From Myxococcota bacterium (GTDB lineage: Bacteria; Myxococcota_A; UBA9160; UBA4427), in NCBI GenBank assembly GCA_029243605.1, contig JAQWRT010000024.1, positions 1-64,000 of the forward strand: 64,000 bases of DNA. The letters are read 5' to 3'. The translations under genes were made by a program, and so were the position numbers. The stretch's first letter is position 1. The number at the start of each line of letters is the position of its first letter. The notes under the pieces are model-generated. The model did not search any database and was not told the DNA's origin. It saw only the letters and a list, made by a program, of their open reading frames with translations. Below are positions 53,808 through 63,879 of the stretch, in pieces.

Positions 53808-54893
53808 TCAGGATGTGGGGGACGGTCTCTCGTGAACGAGAAGTTTCATCTCATCGGCAAAGAGCACCGAGATCTTGCCGCGACCCATAATGCCCTGGAC
53901 CACGCCTGTCCCGAGGTTCGGATGGGTAATCTGGTCACCGGGCTCGAAACTCTCGAAGATCGAGTAAGCGCGAACCGGGCGATCTGGATCCGCCTCGATC
54001 AATGCCGGTACGTCGTCGGATTTCTTTGACCTGGACTTGGGCTTGGGCTTCAACTTACCTGCACCCGCCTCCCAGGCAGGAGAGATCACCGGGCCACCGG
54101 CAAGCTCCGGGCCGGCCTCGGTGTAGGACCACGCCGGGTCTTCTTCGAAGGCAAGCCCATGGATGAAGACCTCGACCCCGATCTGGGTCGCGACCTCCCG
54201 GGTCAGTCTCTCGATCTCGCGGATCCAGCCGGCACCCTTCTGGGCCTCGCGCTTGCGACAGATTTCCCAGTAGCGAGCGCTGGCCACGATCAGCAGGGCC
54301 GGAGCCTCTTCGCTGATAGGCTGGCCGGTAGCCTCCTCGACCTCCTCACCAAGAGAAGCCCGGTTGGCGTCGACCATCGCGGTCTGGGCCAAGCCCGAGA
54401 GAAGAACGCGAAGAGGCGTATCCCCGGCACCGCCCCGAGTCGCGGACGGGGCAAGGTACTTCAGCCGAACGACCGCGAGCCGGCCGTCCGAGAGCTGGCC
54501 CAAAAGATCGAGATCCTCGACGCCCTTATTCGGGTCGGCATCACCCTTTGCCTTATCGGGGGCCGCGGTTCGCAGGGGAACCAGGTGGTCCACGATGGTC
54601 AGTTCTAGATCTCCGGAGAGAGAGACCGGCCCACCGCCAGCCTTCGCCCAACCTCCCAGAGCCATCGCAGCATGGCGGTCATCTTTACCCGCCTGGGGAG
54701 CCCGTGGAATTCGCCCGGTGTTCACGCCCAGAAATTTTTTGCCCTTGGCTCTCCGGTCGGGAGCTGCATCCGCTTCCTGCTTGTAGAGGGCCTCGAGTTT
54801 TTCTCCGTTCTGGTCCGCCGCAACGGCGCGAAAACCCTTGGCCTGTTTGACCTCTCGATCATTTGCCAGATCGAGTAGTGGATGCAAGCTCAA
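53808..54893 (-). CDS. Unknown protein with a C-terminal CarD-like Tudor motif
   Basis: 361 residues starting at TTG 54893, supported by AGGAGG at seven bases. I do not recognise the N-terminal two thirds; they contain a folded segment resembling a nuclease-like or DNA-binding core (LELTIVDHLVPLRT, EDLDLLGQLSDGRLAVVRLKYLA, APALLIVASARYWEI) and a basic Lys/Ser/Arg stretch near 290. The C-terminus FEPGDQITHPNLGTGVVQGIMG and KISVLFADEMKLLVHE is the short Tudor-like motif also found in CarD/UvrD-type proteins. It precedes MoxR in the operon and might be its client or guide it to nucleic acid. Confidence 0.62.
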   Translation of the reverse strand: MSLHPLLDLANDREVKQAKGFRAVAADQNGEKLEALYKQEADAAPDRRAKGKKFLGVNTGRIPRAPQAGKDDRHAAMALGGWAKAGGGPVSLSGDLELTIVDHLVPLRTAAPDKAKGDADPNKGVEDLDLLGQLSDGRLAVVRLKYLAPSATRGGAGDTPLRVLLSGLAQTAMVDANRASLGEEVEEATGQPISEEAPALLIVASARYWEICRKREAQKGAGWIREIERLTREVATQIGVEVFIHGLAFEEDPAWSYTEAGPELAGGPVISPAWEAGAGKLKPKPKSRSKKSDDVPALIEADPDRPVRAYSIFESFEPGDQITHPNLGTGVVQGIMGRGKISVLFADEMKLLVHERPSPTS

Positions 54894-55340
54894 AGTCTTT
54901 CCTCCTGAATCGAGAGCGGGACCTCAGTCCCTTACTCCCATCGACTGCAGCGGGTGCAGCCATCCCCTTCACCGGGCAAACACGCACCCGAAATCCAATC
55001 ATCGAAAACAGTGTACCGACAAAGCAGAGGCCCCGGCCGCAGGCCAGAGCCCCATTGTCGTCATCCATTTGCTCGGATTCTCGCGCGTCACGACGCAACG
55101 CCGAGGCCAACTATTTTCAGTCGGCACAAGGGTAGCGATCTTCCCGGCATCGCAACATCCACCCCGGGGACACGATTTCAAAGCGAAGGCACCACGCCCC
55201 CCCACTCCCCGGGCGGGAAAAGAAAATCCCAGACCCCCATCGACAGCAGTCCCCCCCGCGGGATACGATCCCGAACGGGGGCCTTCCCGCTGGCGCCCGA
55301 AGCCGGGGAATTTGCCCCCGGAGCAAGGAAGGAGTGGGAA
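54894..55340. other. 447-base gap before the potassium channel gene
   Basis: Divergent intergenic space between the TTG start of the unknown gene and ATG 55341. I see only C/G-rich sequence without protein-like frames or a clear RNA fold. Both promoters should be here; none is close to consensus. Confidence 0.4.
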
Positions 55341-56186
55341 ATGTCCTCCCCGCCGCCGCCCGAACCTCTCCCCGCTTGGCGAGAGCGAATGCGCATCATC
55401 ATCTTCGAGGCCGATACCCCGGCCGGAAAGGCCTTCGATGTCGGCCTTCTGGTCACTATCGGGCTGAGCATTCTCGCCGTCATGCTGGAAAGCGTGCCGA
55501 GTATCGAGAATACCTACGGATCGAGCTTGCGCGCGGCCGAGTGGATATTCACTGGCCTTTTCCTGATCGAGTACGTCCTGAGGCTCCTTTCTGTCCCCTA
55601 TCCCCTTCGCTACACCTTCAGCTTCTTCGGCATCGTCGACCTCCTCTCGATCCTCCCGAGCTTCATCAGCCTCCTGCTCCCGGGCTCCCAATCCATGCTG
55701 GTCATTCGTGCCCTGCGACTGTTACGCGTCTTTCGGGTCTTCAAACTCGCGCGTTTCATGGGTGAGGCGAATTTTCTCGTCGGCGCCATGCGGGCGAGTT
55801 CCCACAAGATCGCGGTCTTCCTGGGCACTCTCTCCATCCTGGTCACGATCCTCGGTACGGTGATGTTCCTTGTCGAAGACAACGAAGCGGGCTTCACCAG
55901 CATTCCGCAGTCCATGTACTGGGCCATCGTCACGATGACGACGGTGGGGTACGGAGACATCGTCCCCCACACCATCGGCGGCAAGTTCGTGGCCTCTTTC
56001 GTCATGATGATCGGCTACGCGATTATCGCGATCCCCACAGGCATCGTTACGGCCGAAATCGTCAGCGCGAGCCGGCGGCTGGTGAGCACGCGCTCTTGCC
56101 CCAGTTGCCTGGACGAGGGACACACCCCCAACGCCCACTACTGCAAAAACTGCGGCGAACGCCTCGCCGAGCCCCCAGCGAATTGA
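55341..56186 (+). CDS. Voltage-gated potassium channel with C-terminal zinc ribbon
   Basis: 281 residues, ATG 55341 with AAGGAAGGAG. Six membrane helices: S1 near 33-49, S2 66-83, S3 93-112, S4 VIRALRLLRVFRVFKLARF with the charged residues every third position (Arg123, 126, 129, 132), S5 157-178 and S6 about 213-238. The selectivity filter is TVGYGD (201-206) within SMYWAIVTMTTVGYGDIVPH. After S6 comes a short zinc ribbon (CPSCLDEGHTPNAHYCKNC, about 249-267). It lies upstream of a CPA2 antiporter gene, so the pair could set potassium and pH balance. Confidence 0.9.
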   Translation: MSSPPPPEPLPAWRERMRIIIFEADTPAGKAFDVGLLVTIGLSILAVMLESVPSIENTYGSSLRAAEWIFTGLFLIEYVLRLLSVPYPLRYTFSFFGIVDLLSILPSFISLLLPGSQSMLVIRALRLLRVFRVFKLARFMGEANFLVGAMRASSHKIAVFLGTLSILVTILGTVMFLVEDNEAGFTSIPQSMYWAIVTMTTVGYGDIVPHTIGGKFVASFVMMIGYAIIAIPTGIVTAEIVSASRRLVSTRSCPSCLDEGHTPNAHYCKNCGERLAEPPAN

Positions 56187-56320
56187 TCCAGAGCCAGGTC
56201 GGCCACAACCCGGTAGAATCCAGGCGATCACCACCAGGGCGATCGTAATTATCCGCCAGGAACGGACCTTCCCCTGAGCAAGGGGAAACCATCCCGAGCG
56301 GGGGAGGTCGAGACGAGGCG

Positions 56321-58309
56321 TTGAGCGACACTCACCTGCTCTTCGAACTCATCCTGCTTCTGGCCCTCACCGCCGCCGGACTCGCACTCTTCGAGCGGAT
56401 GCGCCTTCCCGCGATCGCGGGCTTTCTGGTGGTCGGCGCCATCGCGGGCCCTGGCGGCCTAGGTCTGGTTCCCGACCCTGACAGGGTTCGCCTCCTCGCC
56501 GAAATCGGCGTGATCTTCCTACTCTTCGAAATCGGTCTCGAACTCCCGCTATCCCGGCTCAGAGATCTCGGCAGAATGGGCCTCATCGCTGGGGGAACCC
56601 AGGTCGTACTCACCGTCGGCATCGTGGCCCTGGGCGCCGGAGCAATGGGCCTGCCCCCCGCCACCGCCTTGATCCTGGGCGGTCTGATCTCCATGTCGAG
56701 CACGGCCCTGGTGATTCGCCTCCTCTCGGACGAAGCCCAGATCGATGCCCCCCACGGCCGCCTCGCGGTCTCGGTTTTGGTCTTTCAGGATTTGGCCATC
56801 GTCCCCTTCCTCCTGGCCATTCCCTTCCTGGCCGATGGTGGAGAGAGCTCGGCCACGGGACTGATCGTGTCCGTGCTCCGAATGGGAGCAGCTCTGGCCC
56901 TAGTGATCTTCATCGTGCGCATCGGGGTTCCCCGGGTGCTGAACGCCGTTGCAAAGGCTCGCTCTCCAGACCTCTTCAGCCTGCTCGCCCTTCTGATCGT
57001 CCTGGGTTCGGCCTTTCTCGCCGAGGAATTGGGCCTGACCCTGGCCGTGGGGGCGTTCCTGGCGGGGGTCGCTGCAGCTTCCTCTCCCTACGCACAGCAG
57101 CTCTTCAGCGAAGTCGTCCCCCTGCGCGGGGTGGTTCTCGGCATCTTCTTTACGGCGATCGGCATGCTCTTTGAACCCCAATCCCTGATGAACCACGCCC
57201 CCCTGGTCATCCTCTACCTGACGGTCACCCTGCTCCTGAAAACCTGCATCGTCGCCGCCGCGGGCCACCTGCTTCTCGGCTACAGCATTCGCGCCGCACT
57301 CCTCGCCGGCCTGGCCCTCTCCCAAACCGGCGAATTCACCTTCGTCCTCGCCGAAGCCGCCGCCCAGGCGGGGCTGCTGGGAGAGCCCTACTACCAGGTC
57401 GTCCTCTCGGGCTCGATCCTCAGCCTGCTGGCCAGCCCCTTCGTCATGCGCGCGGCGCCCCGAATCGCCGATGTGGTGGCCAGTTGGAGCGACCGGTCCG
57501 AGAGCCGCCAGGAGAGCGTTCCCGCCGTCGACGAAGAGTTGCGCCGGACCCGAGTCGTCATCATCGGCTACGGGCCCGCGGGCCAGACCCTGACCCGGCT
57601 GCTCCGCTCGGTGGACATCCCCTATGTCATCATCGACAACAATCCGAGGGCGGTGGAGCGGGCCCAGGCCCACGAACCCCATATCCACTTCGGTGACGCC
57701 ACTCGACCCTTCCTGCTCAACTGGCTCGGCGTTGAGCAGGCCCGGTTGGTTGTGGTCGCCATCTCCGATGCTCTGGCAACCCGCCGTATCGTCACCCGAA
57801 TACGGCTGTCGGCCCCGGATACGCCGGTGCTGGCGCGCACGCGTTATGTCCTCGAGGTCGATCTGCTCGAGAACGCCGGGGCCACCAGCGTGGTGGCCGA
57901 GGAGTTCGAGGCGAGCATCGAACTCGTGGCCCGCACCCTCGAACTCTTCGAGATCGCCCCGGGGCCCATCTCACGCTTCACCCAAGCCCTGAGGGACGAG
58001 GGGTACGGAGCCATCCGCGGCTCGGTGCGGCTGCCCCTGGATCCCTGGCTCATGGAACTCCTCGAAGAGAGCGATACCGACTGGATCGATTGCCCCGATG
58101 ATTTCGTCGGCGAGCGCAGCCTCCAAGACCTCGACGTGCGTGCCCGGACGGGCTGCACGGTTCTGGCGGTGGAACGCGACGGGCAGGTCAACACAAATCC
58201 CAGCCCCTCGGACCCCCTCCATCGGGGAGATCGGCTTCTCGTCCTCGGCGAAGGGGAGAGCCTCGCCGAGCTCAAGACGCTGCTGGGAACAAGGCCCGCC
58301 GCGCCCTAG
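56321..58309 (+). CDS. CPA2 cation:proton antiporter with TrkA domains (KefB/YbaL type)
   Basis: 662 residues starting at TTG 56321, with GGGGAGG at 56301-56307. The antiporter domain of about twelve helices has [37 protein letters not shown] and [14 protein letters not shown], with the acidic residue in the membrane core. [14 protein letters not shown] and [21 protein letters not shown] are KefB-family motifs. The C-terminal part has a Rossmann TrkA-N domain ([19 protein letters not shown], binding a nucleotide) and a TrkA-C domain. It exchanges K+ or Na+ for H+, gated by the nucleotide or by glutathione conjugates. Confidence 0.93.
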   Translation: MSDTHLLFELILLLALTAAGLALFERMRLPAIAGFLVVGAIAGPGGLGLVPDPDRVRLLAEIGVIFLLFEIGLELPLSRLRDLGRMGLIAGGTQVVLTVGIVALGAGAMGLPPATALILGGLISMSSTALVIRLLSDEAQIDAPHGRLAVSVLVFQDLAIVPFLLAIPFLADGGESSATGLIVSVLRMGAALALVIFIVRIGVPRVLNAVAKARSPDLFSLLALLIVLGSAFLAEELGLTLAVGAFLAGVAAASSPYAQQLFSEVVPLRGVVLGIFFTAIGMLFEPQSLMNHAPLVILYLTVTLLLKTCIVAAAGHLLLGYSIRAALLAGLALSQTGEFTFVLAEAAAQAGLLGEPYYQVVLSGSILSLLASPFVMRAAPRIADVVASWSDRSESRQESVPAVDEELRRTRVVIIGYGPAGQTLTRLLRSVDIPYVIIDNNPRAVERAQAHEPHIHFGDATRPFLLNWLGVEQARLVVVAISDALATRRIVTRIRLSAPDTPVLARTRYVLEVDLLENAGATSVVAEEFEASIELVARTLELFEIAPGPISRFTQALRDEGYGAIRGSVRLPLDPWLMELLEESDTDWIDCPDDFVGERSLQDLDVRARTGCTVLAVERDGQVNTNPSPSDPLHRGDRLLVLGEGESLAELKTLLGTRPAAP

Positions 58310-58418
58310 AACCGAAGGCCGGGAAGACTCGATTTGCAACCCGTGGACGCCCCGCCATCTGGGTTCATCCATGCTAATCCTAGGCACGAGACGCCAGCCC
58401 CGACATCCGGAGTCCCCC

Positions 58419-61322
58419 ATGAGCAACCCATTCGACCCCTCGGACACCTTCGCACCCCGCCATCTCGGCCCCAGTTCCAAGGATCAAGCCAAAATGCTGG
58501 ACGTCCTGGGCTTCGACTCCCTGGATGCCCTGAGCGATGCCGCGGTTCCCCCGGCGATTCGCCGGGAAAAACCCCTCTGCCTCGAGGGTCTCCCCGAACG
58601 CCCCCTGGGCGAGTCCGAACTTCTGGAACAGCTCAAGGCCATGGCTCAGGAAAACCAGGCGAGCCGCTCGTGGATCGGCATGGGCTACTCCGGCGTCATC
58701 GTCCCGGGCGTCATACAGCGGGGCATCCTGGAAAATCCGGGCTGGTATACCCAATACACGCCCTACCAATCCGAAATCTCCCAGGGTCGACTCGAGGCGC
58801 TGCTGGTCTTTCAGACCCTGATCTCCGACCTCACCGGCCTCCCCCTGGCCAACGCATCGCTCCTGGACGAAGCCACCGCCGCCGCCGAGGCCATGGGTAT
58901 GTGCCGGGCTATCCACCGATCTCGACGAAACGGCTTTTTCATCGCATCGGGTTGCCACCCCCAGACGATCCAAGTCGTCCGCACCCGGGCAGAAGCGCTG
59001 GGCATGGAACTCCACGTGGGCGATCCGAGCACCGCGCCGCTCGACGAACTCGACCTGTGCGGAATTCTCTTCCAATACCCCGAGACCAGGGGAAGCATCG
59101 AAGACCCTCGGGATTGGATCACCGGGGCCAAGAGTGAAGGCATCACCATCGTCGCCGCGACGGATCTGCTCTCACTCACCCTCATCGAAAGCCCCGGGCG
59201 CCTGGGCGCGGATATCGCCGTGGGCTCGAGCCAGCGTTTTGGGGTCCCTCTGGGCTTCGGAGGTCCACACGCCGCCTTTCTGGCCACCACGGAAAAACAC
59301 GCCCGCAAGCTGCCCGGACGGATCGTGGGCGTTTCCCAGGATCGACACGGCAAACCCGCTTATCGCCTGGCGATCCAGACCCGCGAGCAGCACATCAGGC
59401 GCGACAAGGCGACGAGCAATATCTGCACCGCCCAGGTCTTGCTGGCCATCATGGCGGGCATGTACGCGGTCTACCACGGTCCCGAGGGTCTGCGCGAGAT
59501 CGCTCGACGCGTCCATGGGCTCACAGCCTGCCTGGCTGCCGGACTTCGCCGACTCGGTCATGGCCTGAAATCCCCTTCCTTTTTCGACACCCTGACCGTC
59601 GAGGTGCAGGGAGACAACGCGGCCTCGGTGCTCTCGGCGGGCTGGGAGCGCGGAATCAATCTGCGCCCCTTCTTCTCCCGCCTAGACGAAGCCGTGGCTA
59701 CGGAAGCGAATTCTCAGGGGCTGCTCGCCCTCGGCGTTTCCTTTGACGAAACCACCAAGCCCCAGGACGTCATGGACCTCCTCGCGCTCTTCGCCCCGGA
59801 CGGGGGCCTCGACTTCGAGTTTGCCGATCTGGCCAAGGAGGCTCCCGAATCCGAGAGCCTTCCCCGGGAGTTGGAGCGGACCAGTCCCTTCCTCGAACAC
59901 CCCGTCTTTCATCAATACCACTCGGAAACCGCGATGCTTCGTTATCTGCACCGGCTCGAGGCCCGAGACCTGGCCCTGAACACCTCGATGATTCCGCTGG
60001 GGTCTTGCACCATGAAACTCAACCCCACCACGGCAATGGTCCCCATCACCTGGCCCGAATTTTCAAATCTCCACCCCTTCGTGCCCGCCGATCAGTGCCT
60101 GGGCTTCCAAGCCCTTTTCGACCAACTCGAAAGCTGGCTGGGTGAGATCACCGGACTGCCCGCCGTCTCTCTTCAGCCCAACGCGGGCAGCCAAGGCGAA
60201 TTCGCCGGCCTGTTGGCGATCCGTCGCTATCACCTCGGGCGCGACGACGGAGGGCGAAACCTCTGCCTGATCCCGACCTCTGCCCACGGCACCAACGCCG
60301 CCAGCGCCGTCATCGCCGGCTTCGAATGTCACCCGGTTGCCTGCGATGAGGCGGGGAATATCGACCTCTCGGATCTTAAAAGGCAATGCGAAAAGCACGA
60401 GGTCCGGCTCGGTGCCCTGATGATCACCTACCCCTCCACCCACGGAGTCTTCGAGACCTCGGTAGGCGAAATTTGCGAGATCATCCATGAACACGGCGGG
60501 CAGGTCTATATGGACGGTGCGAATCTCAACGCCCAGGTCGGCCTGACCTCGCCCGGGCGAATTGGAGCCGACGTTTGCCATGTCAACCTCCATAAGACTT
60601 TCGCGATTCCCCACGGCGGGGGAGGCCCGGGAATGGGCCCCATCTGCGCGGGCGAGCACCTGCGCGATTACCTCCCTGGCGATCCGCTTCTCGGAGAGGG
60701 ACCGGTCTCCGCCGCCCCCTACGGGAGCGCGGGAATCCTGCCGATCAGCTGGACCTATATCGCCCTGCTCGGCGGCCCGGGTCTTACCCAATCGAGCCAA
60801 GTCGCCATCCTGAATGCCAACTACATGGCGAAGCGTCTCTCACCCCATTACCGGGTTCTCTACACCGGACCGGGTGGACTCGTCGCCCACGAATTCATCA
60901 TTGATTGTCGACCCTTCGAAAAAACCAGCGGCATCGTCGTCGAAGATATCGCGAAGCGCTTGATGGATTTCGGCTTTCACGCGCCCACCATGAGCTTCCC
61001 GGTTCCCGGCACCTTGATGATCGAGCCCACCGAGAGCGAATCCCTTGTTGACCTCGATCGGCTCTGCGACGCACTCGCTGCCATCCGGGAAGAGATTCGC
61101 TGCATCGAAAACGGCGACATGAGCGAGGAAGACAATCCGCTGAAAAACGCACCTCACTCTCCGGAGGAGGTGACCAGTGATCGCTGGGATCACCCCTATT
61201 CGCGCGAGCAAGCCGCTTGGCCCGCTCCCTGGCTACGCGAGCACAAATACTGGCCACCGGTCGGCCGGGTGGACAACGCCTGGGGAGACCGTCACCTAGA
61301 GACTCGACTCCCCACGCCCTGA
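58419..61322 (+). CDS. gcvP: Glycine dehydrogenase (decarboxylating), P protein
   Basis: 967 residues in one chain, ATG 58419. It is the PLP-dependent decarboxylase of the glycine cleavage system. The N-terminal half has [29 protein letters not shown] residues (98-122) and the C-terminal half has the PLP Lys726 in [19 protein letters not shown], preceded by [15 protein letters not shown]. It is the fused alpha2 form, not the two-gene form. The other proteins of the system (gcvT, gcvH, lpd) are absent from the window; the lipoyl-domain protein at 2080 is not a GcvH. Confidence 0.96.
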   Translation: MSNPFDPSDTFAPRHLGPSSKDQAKMLDVLGFDSLDALSDAAVPPAIRREKPLCLEGLPERPLGESELLEQLKAMAQENQASRSWIGMGYSGVIVPGVIQRGILENPGWYTQYTPYQSEISQGRLEALLVFQTLISDLTGLPLANASLLDEATAAAEAMGMCRAIHRSRRNGFFIASGCHPQTIQVVRTRAEALGMELHVGDPSTAPLDELDLCGILFQYPETRGSIEDPRDWITGAKSEGITIVAATDLLSLTLIESPGRLGADIAVGSSQRFGVPLGFGGPHAAFLATTEKHARKLPGRIVGVSQDRHGKPAYRLAIQTREQHIRRDKATSNICTAQVLLAIMAGMYAVYHGPEGLREIARRVHGLTACLAAGLRRLGHGLKSPSFFDTLTVEVQGDNAASVLSAGWERGINLRPFFSRLDEAVATEANSQGLLALGVSFDETTKPQDVMDLLALFAPDGGLDFEFADLAKEAPESESLPRELERTSPFLEHPVFHQYHSETAMLRYLHRLEARDLALNTSMIPLGSCTMKLNPTTAMVPITWPEFSNLHPFVPADQCLGFQALFDQLESWLGEITGLPAVSLQPNAGSQGEFAGLLAIRRYHLGRDDGGRNLCLIPTSAHGTNAASAVIAGFECHPVACDEAGNIDLSDLKRQCEKHEVRLGALMITYPSTHGVFETSVGEICEIIHEHGGQVYMDGANLNAQVGLTSPGRIGADVCHVNLHKTFAIPHGGGGPGMGPICAGEHLRDYLPGDPLLGEGPVSAAPYGSAGILPISWTYIALLGGPGLTQSSQVAILNANYMAKRLSPHYRVLYTGPGGLVAHEFIIDCRPFEKTSGIVVEDIAKRLMDFGFHAPTMSFPVPGTLMIEPTESESLVDLDRLCDALAAIREEIRCIENGDMSEEDNPLKNAPHSPEEVTSDRWDHPYSREQAAWPAPWLREHKYWPPVGRVDNAWGDRHLETRLPTP

Positions 61323-61330
61323 ATCGGCGC

Positions 61331-62791
61331 TCAGGCGCTCAGGAATTCCTTGAGGCCGCTCTCCCGATGGAGCCTTTCATAGGCCTTGAAGTTGCCCGGG
61401 AAGAGGAAGGGCGCCCGGCCCGCATCGTTTCGATAATAACTGGTGCAGGAGGCGTTCCCCCAGGAATAGAGTTCGAACTGGGTATCCATCCACGCGTTGT
61501 ACTCGTCATAGACCTCCGCCCTCACCTCTAGGCTGCGCGCTCCCTTCGACTCCATCTGCTTGAGGAGACCCACGACGGTGGCCACGTTCCGCTCCAGGGT
61601 GGTGAAATAGGGCACGTTGAGGACGAGTCCGTTCGGACCCACCGCAAAGAAATAATTCGGGAAGCCCGGCTTCGCGATTCCCTTGAAGGCCTGGGGAGAG
61701 GCCCCCATGGCCTCGATCATCGAAAGGCCACCGCGTCCAATCACCTCGAAACGGTCAAAATCGAGAATCCGATAACCCGTGCAGTAGATAATCACGTCGG
61801 CGGCGATTTTCTCGCCCTCGCCGGTCACGACACCTTCCGGAGTCACCTCGCCCAAGGATGTGGCGATCAGGTCGACGTTCTCACGCAGAAGTGCCGGATA
61901 GAAATCATCGGAAACCAGACCGCGCTTGCAGCCATAATGGGTATCCGGCGTGACCGCGTCCCGAAGTTCGCCCTCGGGAAAGACGTCGTGAATATATTTC
62001 ACGGCTCGCTTCTCGAAATCGCTCATTCGCTTGTGCCCGATGGTCGCGGCATCGTGGACCAGGCTCATCAGCAGCCGCTGCCCGCGCTGGAGCATCCGCA
62101 AATAGGGTGGAAAGGCGCGAAAGAGTCGGCGCTTGGTCTCGGAGTAGGGTTTTCGACCCCTGGGCATGATCCAATTCGGACTTCGTTGAAGAACCGTCAG
62201 GTGCCCGGCTTGCTTCGCGACCTCGGGAACGATCTGGACCGCGCTAGCTGCGGACCCCACGATGACCACGCGTTTCCCCTCGAGATCAACGTCCTCGTTC
62301 CAGCGGGTGGCGTGCCATGAGTCGCCTTGAAAAGAGTCCATCCCGGGAACATCGGGAAAAAGAGGCGTGTGTTGGTTCCCCATGGCGCTGATCACCACAT
62401 CGAATGTCGACGTCTTCCCGGATTCTGTTTCGAGTGTCCACTCGGAGACCGATTCGTTGAACTCGACGCGAGTGACTCGCGTGTGGGTCCGAATATGCGG
62501 ATCCAGGCCAAATTCCGTCGCGCAGCGTTGCAAGTAAGCCTCGATCTCGGCTTGCTCGGCGAAATTCGCAGTCCAGTCGGGATTCGGCGCGTAGGAAAAA
62601 GTATAGGAATGAGCCCAGACATCGCAGGCGAGGCCCGGGTAATTGTGCAGATGCCAAGTCCCCCCCGGCTTCGCGGCGGTCTCGAAAATCGTGAACTGGG
62701 AGAACCCCTTCTCGAGAAGTTCATGTCCCGTGGCCAGGCCCGCAGGGCCTGCCCCAATAATTGCGATGCGGAGGGAAGAAGGGTCATCCAT
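61331..62791 (-). CDS. Flavin-dependent monooxygenase, Baeyer-Villiger type
   Basis: 486 residues from ATG 62791 (GGAG six bases upstream), preferred over ATG 62803. FAD-binding IIGAGPAGLATGHEL, the class B fingerprint FQGDSWHATRWN, NADPH-binding VIVGSAASAVQIVPEVA and the ATG-type CTGYRILDFDRF near the end identify a BVMO/FMO. GGTWHLHNYPGLACDVWAHSYTFS-type residues (about 44-67) point to the BVMO branch that oxidises ketones to esters or lactones. Such enzymes open the ring or shorten side chains in steroid and terpenoid catabolism. The gene is convergent with gcvP. Confidence 0.92.
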   Translation of the reverse strand: MDDPSSLRIAIIGAGPAGLATGHELLEKGFSQFTIFETAAKPGGTWHLHNYPGLACDVWAHSYTFSYAPNPDWTANFAEQAEIEAYLQRCATEFGLDPHIRTHTRVTRVEFNESVSEWTLETESGKTSTFDVVISAMGNQHTPLFPDVPGMDSFQGDSWHATRWNEDVDLEGKRVVIVGSAASAVQIVPEVAKQAGHLTVLQRSPNWIMPRGRKPYSETKRRLFRAFPPYLRMLQRGQRLLMSLVHDAATIGHKRMSDFEKRAVKYIHDVFPEGELRDAVTPDTHYGCKRGLVSDDFYPALLRENVDLIATSLGEVTPEGVVTGEGEKIAADVIIYCTGYRILDFDRFEVIGRGGLSMIEAMGASPQAFKGIAKPGFPNYFFAVGPNGLVLNVPYFTTLERNVATVVGLLKQMESKGARSLEVRAEVYDEYNAWMDTQFELYSWGNASCTSYYRNDAGRAPFLFPGNFKAYERLHRESGLKEFLSA

Positions 62792-63027
62792 TGAGGACTC
62801 CATGGGCAGCGGAAGAAGCCAAGTCTGCCACAGATCAATAGGCGCCTGAAGACCCGACAGAAGAGGCCTTCAGGGGCACCGGGACACGGACCAGGGATCG
62901 TGGAGCAAGCTGGGCTAAGGTCGAACCTCGCACATAAGCTACCCCGTGGAGCCGCAAAAAATAGCGGCGGCGATACACTACGAAGCCCCCGGGTTTTCTC
63001 GATTTTCAGAATAAAAGGATGAACAAG

Positions 63028-63798
63028 ATGGAATTAGAAGGAGCATCGGTTCTCGTAACGGGCGGAGCCTCGGGCATTGGCGAAGCTTGCGCCCGCCGCC
63101 TGGCCGTCCTCGGCGCCAAGCCGGTCATCGCGGACCTCAACGAAGAGAAGGGCAAAGCAGTCGCCGAAGAACTGGGCGGCACCTTTGCAAAGACCGACGT
63201 GTCGGATACCGACCAGGCCGAAGCCGCCATCGCTGCGGCCCTCGAACTCGGACCTCTGCGCGCCCTCGTCAATGCTGCGGGTCTCGGCAATGCCAACCGA
63301 ACGGTCAACCGAGAGGGCAAGCCCTTTCCCCTCGACCAGTTTGAGTTCGTCATCAAGGTCAACCTGATCGGCACTTTCAACTGCCTCCGCCTGGCCGCCG
63401 CGGCCATGTCCCAGCAGGACCCTTGCGACCACGAGGGGCAGCGCGGCGCCATCGTCAACATCGCCTCGGTCGCGGCCTTCGACGGGCAGATCGGGCAGGC
63501 GGCCTACTCGGCCTCCAAGGGCGGCGTTGTGGGACTCACGCTTCCGGTAGCTCGGGATCTCTCCGCCCTGGGTATCCGGGTGAATACCGTTGCCCCCGGG
63601 CTCATCGATACGCCCATCTACGGCTCGGGCGAAGGCTCCGACAAGTTCAAAGCGAACCTCGGGCAAAATGTGCTCTTCCCCAAACGGCTGGGCGTAGCGA
63701 GCGAACTCGCGTCCATGGTTTCCGAGTGCATCACCAACGACTACATGAACGGAGAAGTGATCCGAGTCGACGGCGGCATTCGCATGCCCCCGAAATGA
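63028..63798 (+). CDS. SDR, 3-hydroxyacyl-CoA dehydrogenase type (HSD17B10-like)
   Basis: 256 residues. ATG 63028 has AAAAGG at the right distance; the ATG at 63019 abuts the same site. VTGGASGIGEACARRL binds NAD, NAAGLGNA follows, and the catalytic residues are in IVNIASVAAFDGQIG and YSASKGGVVGLTLPVARDLS. IRVNTVAPGLIDTPIYG and the long LFPKRLGVASELA loop match the HSD17B10-like 3-hydroxyacyl-CoA dehydrogenases. It performs the third step of beta-oxidation for branched or steroid-like acyl-CoAs. It is downstream of and divergent from the BVMO gene. Confidence 0.92.
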   Translation: MELEGASVLVTGGASGIGEACARRLAVLGAKPVIADLNEEKGKAVAEELGGTFAKTDVSDTDQAEAAIAAALELGPLRALVNAAGLGNANRTVNREGKPFPLDQFEFVIKVNLIGTFNCLRLAAAAMSQQDPCDHEGQRGAIVNIASVAAFDGQIGQAAYSASKGGVVGLTLPVARDLSALGIRVNTVAPGLIDTPIYGSGEGSDKFKANLGQNVLFPKRLGVASELASMVSECITNDYMNGEVIRVDGGIRMPPK

Positions 63799-63805
63799 TC
63801 TCGTG

Positions 63806-63849
63806 AGCGGGGAGGAAGAGAGGCTCGCCAAAGCCTCTCCCTTCCCGCT
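63806..63849. terminator. Long imperfect hairpin between convergent genes
   Basis: AGCGGG and GAGAGGCT (63806-63825) pair with AGCCTCTC and CCCGCT (63832-63849), with a near-complementary purine/pyrimidine middle. A second hairpin, GGGCTC/GAGCCC at 63855-63872, follows. Together they separate the SDR from the convergent gene at 63880. Confidence 0.55.
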
Positions 63850-63879
63850 CGTCTGGGCTCCTCGACGAGCCCCCGAGTT

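Noticed and set aside
58310..58418. Glycine riboswitch before gcvP
   Set aside because: Only 109 bases lie between the antiporter stop and gcvP, without the tandem aptamer pattern.
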